Source of the DNA: Streptomyces sp. NBC_00287
Lineage (GTDB): Bacteria; Actinomycetota; Actinomycetes; Streptomycetales; Streptomycetaceae
Length of the DNA: 64,000 nt
Reading direction: 5' to 3'
Assembly (NCBI RefSeq): GCF_036173105.1
Contig: NZ_CP108053.1
Span: 3,038,001-3,102,000, forward strand
In this document: positions 57,051 to 64,000 of the stretch, piece after piece
Numbering within the stretch: the stretch's first letter is position 1
Layout: each line of letters starts with the position of its first letter
The notes under the pieces: model-generated
The model's database searches: none
What the model was told of the DNA's origin: nothing
What the model saw: only the letters and a program-made list of their open reading frames with translations
Made by a program: the position numbers and the translations under genes

Positions 57051-58696
57051 GCGGCGCTGCCTGGCACGCCCGCGTCGAGTGCGGCTCCGAGGTCGGCGCG
57101 GGCTTCCTGGTCTCCGGCCGCCATGTGCTCACCTGCGCCCATGTGGTCCGGCGGCGCGAGGTGGCACCGGTCGTCGTGAGCTTCCCGGGCCGCCGTGAGC
57201 TGACCGGGATACCGGCCACCGTGGCCGTGCACGGCGGCTGGCGGGGCGGGGCCACCGACCCGGGCGACCTCGCCGTACTCGAACTCGACCACGAAGTGCC
57301 GCTCGTCCCGGCCCAGTTCGCGTCACCCGGCGTCGATCAGGACCACTGCGAGCTCATCGCCTACGGCTTCCCCAAGGGGTACGACGAGGGCATGCTCGCC
57401 TCCTATCGGGCCCTGCCCGGGCCGCTGATCTCGGACGAGTGGGCGCAGCTGGAGGCGCTCACCGCGCACGGTCAGCCGCTGGCGCCGGGGTTCAGCGGGG
57501 CGGCGGCGACGCTCGCGGACGGGCGGGTGGTCGGGATGGTGTCGACGATCGCGGGCGGGCGGGACATGCGGGTCGGCCGGATGCTGCCGACGCAGGTGCT
57601 GGTCCGCTACTGGCCCGAGCTGTGCGAGTTGATCCCCGCCTCCGACCACCGCCCGGAGGCAGTACGGCGGCTGTACGCGCTGGTGCGGAGGGCGGTCGCC
57701 GAGGGTCTCGACTGCGCCCCGGACCGGCTGTTCGTCGATGCCGTGGGGCCGTTCGGGCCACCGCTGCCGGAGGGCGGCTTCGCCTCGCTGGGCGCGGCGG
57801 CCGGGTATGTGCAGTGGGAGGTGCCGGGTACGGAGGCGGTGACCCGGTTCGCCGACCGGCTCAGGGAACTCCTCGACGCCCCGCCCGCGCGTCCGGCCGC
57901 CTGGTCGCCGATCCTCGTCGAGATCGAGCACAGCGGCGCCGGCGCCGACCAGGTCACCGTGGAGGTGTCCGCCTACCGGGACGGGCACCGACGGCGCGTG
58001 GACGCCACGCGGCTGTCGCGCACCGACGTACGGGAGTACGTCCAGCGGCGCGTCGACGAGGCCTTCGACCAGCTCGCGCCCGGCGCCGAGGAACTGGTGA
58101 CGTTCGTGCTGCCGCGCGAATGGCTGAATGAGCCGGTGGCGCACTGGGAGTGCGGGCCCGAGGACTCCACCCCGCTGGGCTGCGCCCATCCCCTGGTCGT
58201 GGTGGACCGCTCCCGGTACCGGAGCGGACGGCTGAGGCATCAACTGGCCAAGAAATGGCAGAAGCTGGACGCGCGCACCGCGGCCCGGCTGCACCGCGTC
58301 GACTGCGGCGACCGGGAACGCCCGCCGAGCCTGCGCAAGCGGCTGCGCGACAACGACGCCGACCTGGCCGGCTTCTCCTACCCGCCCACCGCCGCCCGGC
58401 CGCACTTCGAGGCCGGGCTCAACACCCCGGTCCCGGTGCTGCTGTGGACGCGCACCGGCTGCACCGACCCCGCCCACGAAGGCCCCTGCTCCGGCACCGC
58501 CTTCCTCGACGAGCTCACCGCCACCATCACCGGCGTACCCCCCGCAGAACTCCCGCGCCGTGTCATGGAGTTACGGGAGACCGCCGACGCGGACGACGAC
58601 CCCGACGGGCACTGGGCCAAGGACGTCCAACTGCTGTGGGACGACCCGCGCTGCTTCCCCCAGCCCGCCGCCAGCCTGCACTCCCCCGTCCGCTGA
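57047..58696 (+). CDS. Trypsin-like protease with VMAP C-terminal domain
   Basis: A 549-aa protein. Residues 1-190 form a trypsin-like peptidase with triad His32 (LTCAHVV), Asp74 (DPGDLAVLEL) and Ser150 (PGFSGAAA), without a signal peptide, so a cytoplasmic protease. Residues about 200-549 match the VMAP (vWA-MoxR-associated protein) C-terminal region, with the late stretch TPVPVLLWTRTGC and ELRETADADDDPDGHWAKDVQLLWDDP. In the Aravind-group scheme such proteins link sensing to proteolysis. Leu509 is encoded by TTA (58571-58573). ATGA overlap before, 24-base gap to the MoxR gene after. Confidence 0.88.
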   Translation: MSGAAWHARVECGSEVGAGFLVSGRHVLTCAHVVRRREVAPVVVSFPGRRELTGIPATVAVHGGWRGGATDPGDLAVLELDHEVPLVPAQFASPGVDQDHCELIAYGFPKGYDEGMLASYRALPGPLISDEWAQLEALTAHGQPLAPGFSGAAATLADGRVVGMVSTIAGGRDMRVGRMLPTQVLVRYWPELCELIPASDHRPEAVRRLYALVRRAVAEGLDCAPDRLFVDAVGPFGPPLPEGGFASLGAAAGYVQWEVPGTEAVTRFADRLRELLDAPPARPAAWSPILVEIEHSGAGADQVTVEVSAYRDGHRRRVDATRLSRTDVREYVQRRVDEAFDQLAPGAEELVTFVLPREWLNEPVAHWECGPEDSTPLGCAHPLVVVDRSRYRSGRLRHQLAKKWQKLDARTAARLHRVDCGDRERPPSLRKRLRDNDADLAGFSYPPTAARPHFEAGLNTPVPVLLWTRTGCTDPAHEGPCSGTAFLDELTATITGVPPAELPRRVMELRETADADDDPDGHWAKDVQLLWDDPRCFPQPAASLHSPVR

Positions 58697-58720
58697 AGCG
58701 CCCGTCAGGAGAGAAGAGCC

Positions 58721-59728
58721 ATGCCCCTGTGGCCCGTCTACACCGGCACCAACGAGCCGCACGACGGCATCACCGAGCTGCCGCCGCCACCGCCCTGGCG
58801 GGCCTTCGACGGCCACCCGCTGCTCGACCCGCCGGACGCGACGGCCGACGCCGCCGCGGTCTCCCCGGACCGCACCCACCGCGCCGCCACCTACCAGGCC
58901 ACCGAGGAGACGGTCCAACTCGTCAACGCCGCCCTCTACCTGCGCCGCCCCCTGCTCGTCACCGGACCGCCCGGCACCGGCAAGTCCTCACTGGTCTACG
59001 CCGTCGCCCGGGAGCTGCGCCTCGGCCCGGTCCTGCGCTGGAACATCACCAGCCGCAGCACCCTGCACGACGGCCTCTACCAGTACGACCCCCTCTCCCG
59101 CCTCTACGCGGCCCGGCACACCACCGCACCCACCGACACCGGCATCGAGGACCACCTCCGCCTCGGCCCCCTCGGCACCGCCCTGCTCCCCTACGCCCGC
59201 CCCCGCGCCCTGCTCATCGACGAGATCGACAAGAGCGACCTCGATCTGCCCAACGACCTGCTGAACGTGCTGGAGGAGGGCCAGTACGAGATCCCCGAGC
59301 TGATCCGCGGCGCCCGGGACACCCCCGTCGCCAAGGTGATGATCGACGGCACCGACCAGCGGGTCGCCGTGGAGCGCGGCCGGATCCGCTGCCATGCCTT
59401 CCCCTTCGTCGTGCTCACCAGCAACGGCGAGCGCGAGTTCCCGCCCGCCTTCCTGCGCCGCTGCGTCAGCCTGCGGCTGCGCCAGCCCGACGACACCCGG
59501 CTCGCCGACATCGTCCGCGCCCACTTCGACGAGGAGCCCGACGCCTACGCCCAGACCCTGATCAGCCGCTTCCTCGCCCGGGTCGGCGGCGGCGGCCTCG
59601 CCACCGACCAGCTCCTGAACGCCATCTACCTGGCCCGCTCCTCCGACCTCGGCGCGGACTCCCTCGACGAACTCGCCGAACAGCTGATGCCGTATCTGGG
59701 GGAGGCCGAGCACACCGATGCCTTCTGA
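58721..59728 (+). CDS. MoxR-type AAA+ ATPase
   Basis: A 335-aa AAA+ ATPase: Walker A TGPPGTGKSS (residues 81-90), Walker B ALLIDEIDKSD (163-173), sensor-1 region FVVLTSNGEREFPPAFLRRC with arginine finger, and the small helical lid after residue 260. MoxR ATPases remodel or activate vWA-domain partners. AGGAGAG precedes ATG 58721. The end overlaps the SAV_2336-type gene by 11 bases, so the presumed partner is made in the same coupled unit. Confidence 0.9.
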   Translation: MPLWPVYTGTNEPHDGITELPPPPPWRAFDGHPLLDPPDATADAAAVSPDRTHRAATYQATEETVQLVNAALYLRRPLLVTGPPGTGKSSLVYAVARELRLGPVLRWNITSRSTLHDGLYQYDPLSRLYAARHTTAPTDTGIEDHLRLGPLGTALLPYARPRALLIDEIDKSDLDLPNDLLNVLEEGQYEIPELIRGARDTPVAKVMIDGTDQRVAVERGRIRCHAFPFVVLTSNGEREFPPAFLRRCVSLRLRQPDDTRLADIVRAHFDEEPDAYAQTLISRFLARVGGGGLATDQLLNAIYLARSSDLGADSLDELAEQLMPYLGEAEHTDAF

Positions 59729-62700
59729 GCGCACGCCTCTCGCCCGCCTGGCCGACGTCGTGGCCGAGGCGGGCGGAGGCGTGCGCCCGACCGCGCGGGA
59801 ACTGGCGGAACTGCTGTGGCTGGCCCGGCACATGGAGACGCCGGAGGAGCCGACGCCGGCCGTACCGGCGGAGGCGGAGGACGTACAGCCACCTGAACCG
59901 CCACCCTTCGAGCAGCGGCACGAGGAACCCCCGGCCGCCGCCCCTCCTCCGCCCGAGGAATCCCTCCGAGCCCCCCTCCACCTCCCGGCCCCGGCCCCCG
60001 CCCCGCCGGGACCCTCGCCCGAACCCCACGCCGAGCTGCTGGCCCCCGCGCCCCCGATGCTGCGCCACCCCCTGGCCCTGCAACGCTCCCTGCGCCCGTT
60101 GAAGCGCCGCACGGCCGCCCCCCACCGCGTAGAACTCGACGAGCGGGCCACCGCCGACCGCATCGCCCGCCTCGGCGCCGCCCCCGAGTGGTGGCTACCG
60201 GTCCTGCGCCCCGCCCAAGAGCGCTGGCTGCGCCTGAACCTCCTCTACGACACCGGCCCCACGATGCCCGTCTGGCGCCCGTTGATCCGCGAACTGCACA
60301 CCACGCTCGCCCAGTCGGGGATCTTCCGTACGGTCACCGCGCACAGAGCCGAACCCGACGGCACGGCCAGCCACTCCGACACCCACGCCGACGGCCGCAC
60401 GGTCACCCTTCTGATCAGCGACTGCATGGGCCCGCAGTGGCGCCAGGGCCCGGCCGGCACCCGGTGGTACGGCACCCTGCGCCGCTGGGCAAGCCGGATG
60501 CCGCTGGCGGTCGTACAACCCCTGCCGGAACACCTCTGGCGGGAGACGGCTCTGCCCACGACCGCCGGCCGGCTGCGCGCCCCTTGTCCGGCGGCACCCA
60601 ACTCCGGGCTCTCCTTCACGCCGTACGACGACGAAGTGGACGGCGCCGCGATCCCCCTGCCCGTCCTGGAGCCCGGGCCCCGATGGCTGGCGAACTGGGC
60701 TTCGCTGGTGGCGGCGCCGGGTGGGCAGGAAGTACCGGGGGCGGTGGGGTGGTTGAGCGGGCCTCCTGGTGAGGTGTCGGGCCGTACGGACATTGGGGAG
60801 TTGTCCGCCGAAGAGCTGGTCCTGCGCTTCCGGGCCTCGGCTTCTCCGGAAGCATTTCGGCTGGCCGGGCATCTCGCGCTGGGGCGGCCGGATCTGCCCG
60901 TCATGCGGCTGGTGCAGGCCGCGCTGGAGCGGGAGCCGCGGCCGCAGCACCTCGCGGAGGTGATCCTCAGCGGCATGCTCACGGGGCTCTCCGGGCCGCC
61001 GGGCAGCTATGCCTTCCGGTCCGGCGTACGGGAGTTGCTGCTGCGGAGCCTGCCGCGTACGGCACGGCGGCGGACGACGGATCTGCTCTCCCGGCTCGGG
61101 GCGTTGATCGACGAACGGGCGGGGGTGGCGGCGGGGGAGATCCGGGCGACGACGCCGTTGAAGTCCGGGACGCTGACGGCCACGGGCGGTGAGCCGATCG
61201 CGACGGTGGCGCAGGAGACGCGGGATCGGCTGGTGGGGCGGCGGGAGCCGTCGCGGTCGCTGCGGGAGCGGTACCGGTTTGTGGAACCGATCGGTCCGAG
61301 CGGCACCCTGTGGCAGGCCCAGGACACCGAACTGCGGCGGCCGGTGCTGGTACGACTGCACTCCGCGCCGAGTGACCCGGCCCGGCTCGGGAAGTTCCTC
61401 CAGGCCGCGCGGATCCTGGCGGCCATGCGCCACCCGAACGTGGTGGCCATCCTCGACCACGGGGTCACGGAGGACGGCGAACCGTACGTCGTCATGGAGC
61501 ACTTGGACGGTATAGCCCTGAACTCGCTCGCCTCACCGGGCGGTTACCGGCTTCCAGTGACCCTCCTGGCGGCCCTCGGGCGCCAACTCGCAGGCGCCCT
61601 CACCGCGGTCCACGGAGCTGGCGTCCCGCACGGCGGGCTCGGTATGACCAGGGTGCTGCTCCTGCCGGACGGCACGGCGAAGCTCACGCTCTTCCAGCTC
61701 GGAGCAGGGCAGTCCGCGTACTCGGCGGATCTGCGGGCACTCGGCGAACTGCTCTTCCACCTGTCCGCCGGGAGACCCGCACAAGCCGGTACCCGCATCG
61801 ACGAAGCGCAACTCGTCGCCCTGCCGCGGCCACTGCGGAACACCTACGGCACGGCCCTCCGCGCGCTCCTTTCCGACCGGATGCCGGCGCAACGGGAGGG
61901 CCTGCGCCTGCTCCAGGAGGACCGGCTCGACGGAGAGGCGCGTTCGGCCTACAAGCCCCACCACTACGCGCTCCTCGGTCCCGTAGAGGTCCTGCGCGCA
62001 GGCGCACACTCCCTCGCCACCGGCTCCCCGCAGGAGCAGGCCATGCTGGCCATGCTGCTGCTCCAGCACGGACGCGGGGTAACACATGCACAGCTCACCG
62101 AGGGCATCTGGGGTCGGAACGCCCCCTCCCGTTCGGACGCACTGCTGGGCACTTACGCGTCCCGGCTGCGCAATGCTCTGGGGCCCGGCGTGCTGGCCAC
62201 CCTGCCCAACGGCTACGCCCTGCACACCAGCGCGGACTTCGTGGACGTCATCCACTGCCAGCAGCTGGTGGACCAGGCGGAGGCGGAACGTTCGGCGGGC
62301 AATCCCGGGGCCGCCCGCGCCGCGGTTCACGGCGCCCTGCACCTCTGGCGCGACGAAGCACTCTCCGGTGTCCCCGGCCCCGCCGCCGCCGCGGCCCGCA
62401 CCCGCTTCCACCAGCTACGCCTCTCCCTGTACGCCACCCGCGCCGAACTGGACCTGGAACTCGGGGAGTTCGAGCGTGCCGCAGCCGACCTCGCCGACCT
62501 CCTCCACGCCCACCCCTCCCGCGAGGACTTCCGCCGCCTGTACCTGATCGCCCTCCAGCGCCAAGGCCGTACGGAGGAGGCCCTCGACGTGCTCGAGGAG
62601 TACGAGATCTCCGGCGGCGACAACCCCGAACTGCTCGCTCTGGGGCATGAATTGCGCGAGGCGTTCGCGGAGGTGCCGGAGGTCCGGCCGGAGGAACCCG

Positions 62701-64000
62701 TGCACGAGGATCCGCCGCTGCTGGAGGAGGACGAGCCGGACCGGCTGCTGGTTGAGGAGGACGAGGACGGGGACGAGGACGGGGCTGACGAAGTCGAGAC
62801 GGACCAGCACGACTTCGTGCGGTACGAGTTCGCGGACGGACGGCCGAGCAGAGAGGCTATGGCGGCATTGCGCCGTCTGGTCGGGGACATCGTCACGGCC
62901 AGCGGACTCGCCCCGGACGAGTACTCGATGCTTCAGGCCGACTGGGGCGTCACCGCGCGCATGGCGCCCTACGTGGACGCGTCCCCGCTGTTCCGGGCGA
63001 CGATGGAGAAGCTGCCCGAACTGCTGCCGCACCTGGGTCGCCTGCGCCTGAGCGTCACTTTCTGGCAGGCACACATCCGGTACCACGACGAGGTCCAGAG
63101 CGACCGGCCTGACTTCGGGACGGTCAGGGCCGCGCTGAACGCCTCCGAGGCGCAGGCGATCGTCGCGCTCTCGGAGTTCTGGCACTCCGTGGAGGTCGTC
63201 GACGGTGAGGCCGCCGACCCACGACTGTTCAGCCAGTTCACCGACGGCATCGGCTGGTACCGCCTGTACGGCCATGCCGCCGGCGGGCGTCTCCCGGCGG
63301 AGGGGCGGGCGGTGCGCGGGCCCTTCCCCCTGCCGCCCGACGGGCACATCCCCCAGCCCCTGGACCAGGACCATGTGATCGTCATCTCCGCCGCAAATGG
63401 TGAACTCGCCCTCACGGAACCGCCGTTCGAGATGCCGCCCGCCGTCGGGTTGCACTACTACGAGGTCGATCTACGAGCCCGCCACCTCTCCCTCACCGGC
63501 GCACCCGGCGTCTCCCTGACCTGGCGTGTCGACGACCCGCTGAAGGCCGCGGGCAGTCCCTGGCTCGACATCTCCGGCATGCTGACCGACGTGCTGGCCA
63601 GCGCGCGCCGCAGGGGCAGGGAGGGGCTCGGCGCCGCCCTGGCGCAGTTGAGCGTGCCCGGGTACGCGCTGCGCTGGAGCTTGCCGCCCGAGCTCCGGGG
63701 CCCCGCAGCCCTCCCCACAGGCGCCCGTCGCGACGCGGAGGAGCTAATCCGGACCGCGCGGTGCGTGCTGCTCGGGTTCGACGAGGTGCTGGCGCGGTTG
63801 TACACGCCGGACACCGAGCTGGAGGTGCTCCGGGACGTCGCCCGGCTGCTCGTGGAGGAGCGGGACCCCGAGGACGCGCTGTCCGGGCAGCCGCTACTGC
63901 CGACGGGCGGCCCTGTCACCTCTGTGGAGGGCTACGCCAACTCCCTCGATCTGCTGCGGGCGTTCGCGAGACACAAACTGGAGCGCCAGGTGCGCGGACT
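59718..64000 (+). CDS. SAV_2336-family multidomain protein, 3' end outside window
   Basis: The frame runs open from ATG 59718 to the window end (1427 codons, no stop). In order: a short helical start, a proline/glutamate-rich linker (about 40-115), and the SAV_2336 N-terminal region (about 120-500), whose LLYDTGPTMPVW and TLLISDCMG resemble a degenerate vWA metal site. A protein-kinase-like domain (519-740) follows that lacks the lysine (VLVRLH), HRD (HGAGVPHGG) and DFG, so it is a pseudokinase. Then comes a SARP-like winged helix with bacterial activator domain (about 745-960: HYALLGPVEVLR, DALLGTYASRLRNALGPGVL), a very acidic linker (985-1030) and an unassigned C-terminal part. It overlaps the MoxR gene by 11 bases and is the probable remodelling target of that ATPase. 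Confidence 0.85.
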   Translation, partial: MPSERTPLARLADVVAEAGGGVRPTARELAELLWLARHMETPEEPTPAVPAEAEDVQPPEPPPFEQRHEEPPAAAPPPPEESLRAPLHLPAPAPAPPGPSPEPHAELLAPAPPMLRHPLALQRSLRPLKRRTAAPHRVELDERATADRIARLGAAPEWWLPVLRPAQERWLRLNLLYDTGPTMPVWRPLIRELHTTLAQSGIFRTVTAHRAEPDGTASHSDTHADGRTVTLLISDCMGPQWRQGPAGTRWYGTLRRWASRMPLAVVQPLPEHLWRETALPTTAGRLRAPCPAAPNSGLSFTPYDDEVDGAAIPLPVLEPGPRWLANWASLVAAPGGQEVPGAVGWLSGPPGEVSGRTDIGELSAEELVLRFRASASPEAFRLAGHLALGRPDLPVMRLVQAALEREPRPQHLAEVILSGMLTGLSGPPGSYAFRSGVRELLLRSLPRTARRRTTDLLSRLGALIDERAGVAAGEIRATTPLKSGTLTATGGEPIATVAQETRDRLVGRREPSRSLRERYRFVEPIGPSGTLWQAQDTELRRPVLVRLHSAPSDPARLGKFLQAARILAAMRHPNVVAILDHGVTEDGEPYVVMEHLDGIALNSLASPGGYRLPVTLLAALGRQLAGALTAVHGAGVPHGGLGMTRVLLLPDGTAKLTLFQLGAGQSAYSADLRALGELLFHLSAGRPAQAGTRIDEAQLVALPRPLRNTYGTALRALLSDRMPAQREGLRLLQEDRLDGEARSAYKPHHYALLGPVEVLRAGAHSLATGSPQEQAMLAMLLLQHGRGVTHAQLTEGIWGRNAPSRSDALLGTYASRLRNALGPGVLATLPNGYALHTSADFVDVIHCQQLVDQAEAERSAGNPGAARAAVHGALHLWRDEALSGVPGPAAAAARTRFHQLRLSLYATRAELDLELGEFERAAADLADLLHAHPSREDFRRLYLIALQRQGRTEEALDVLEEYEISGGDNPELLALGHELREAFAEVPEVRPEEPVHEDPPLLEEDEPDRLLVEEDEDGDEDGADEVETDQHDFVRYEFADGRPSREAMAALRRLVGDIVTASGLAPDEYSMLQADWGVTARMAPYVDASPLFRATMEKLPELLPHLGRLRLSVTFWQAHIRYHDEVQSDRPDFGTVRAALNASEAQAIVALSEFWHSVEVVDGEAADPRLFSQFTDGIGWYRLYGHAAGGRLPAEGRAVRGPFPLPPDGHIPQPLDQDHVIVISAANGELALTEPPFEMPPAVGLHYYEVDLRARHLSLTGAPGVSLTWRVDDPLKAAGSPWLDISGMLTDVLASARRRGREGLGAALAQLSVPGYALRWSLPPELRGPAALPTGARRDAEELIRTARCVLLGFDEVLARLYTPDTELEVLRDVARLLVEERDPEDALSGQPLLPTGGPVTSVEGYANSLDLLRAFARHKLERQVRG

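Noticed and set aside
1..64000. tRNA, rRNA, integrase, attachment site or insertion sequence marking a genomic island
   Set aside because: None recognised on reading both strands, although small or degenerate sites could be missed by eye.

Overview
The window comes from a Streptomyces-type actinomycete. GC is very high with G/C-ending codons, many starts are GTG, genes are chained by ATGA/GTGA overlaps, rare TTA (bldA) codons occur, and the families present (MAB_1171c, SAV_2336, TCO/VMAP, DUF3068, MatB-like enzyme plus carboxyltransferase) are streptomycete-typical. No rRNA, tRNA, CRISPR array or insertion sequence was seen. Functions are inferred from sequence motifs only; no database search was possible.

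Layout. 1-1.2 kb: 3' part of an esterase-like phytase-family protein. 1.2-2.7 kb: TauE/SafE permease with an Rrf2 regulator. 2.7-8.3 kb (minus): arabinan/arabinoside operon (Tat-exported binding protein, two permeases, secreted GH43 arabinanase, intracellular GH51 arabinofuranosidase) with LacI-type operator candidates upstream. 8.6-11.8 kb: HELWH metalloprotease-like 'toxin', MAB_1171c membrane protein and FAD monooxygenase cassette. 11.8-13.4 kb: SMP-30 lactonase and IclR regulator. 13.6-17.4 kb: TetR regulator divergent from a DUF2993 protein and an MMPL exporter, with a doubled operator between them.

17.7-27.0 kb: the most distinctive metabolic locus. A type III polyketide synthase, a PAPS-dependent sulfotransferase, CysC, CysD, CysN and an SsuABC-like importer run as one tightly packed unit, followed by a PucR regulator. 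Nothing for sulfate reduction is present, so the module looks built to make PAPS for sulfation. The synthase-sulfotransferase pair resembles the sulfated-pyrone carrier system of caprazamycin biosynthesis. An MBL-fold hydrolase follows.

28.4-34.7 kb: a two-gene candidate conflict (anti-phage) module, in which a 1635-aa caspase-STAND NTPase-TPR protein overlaps an LCAT-like lipase/acyltransferase. 34.7-36.1 kb: second PucR regulator and a tiny DUF2613 protein. 36.4-48.4 kb: envelope glycoconjugate cluster (DUF3068, GT4, methyltransferases, giant AftD-like arabinofuranosyltransferase, condensation-like acyltransferase, EamA-like membrane protein, Trm112-like and FkbM proteins). 48.4-51.3 kb: MEDS-STAS protein, a MerR-PP2C fusion with a MerR-type promoter, and an ATP-grasp gene broken by one extra C. 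51.4-56.6 kb: large LuxR regulator, then MatB-type malonyl-CoA synthetase and a fused carboxyltransferase.

56.7-64.0 kb: a second conflict-type operon (TCO-domain protein, trypsin-like/VMAP-C protease, MoxR ATPase, SAV_2336-family protein running off the end). The SAV_2336 protein appears to join a degenerate vWA-like domain, a pseudokinase and a SARP-like domain. In-frame TTA codons fall in the synthase, the importer ATPase, the caspase-STAND gene, the VMAP protease, the second PucR regulator and the condensation-like gene, linking these accessory loci to developmental control.
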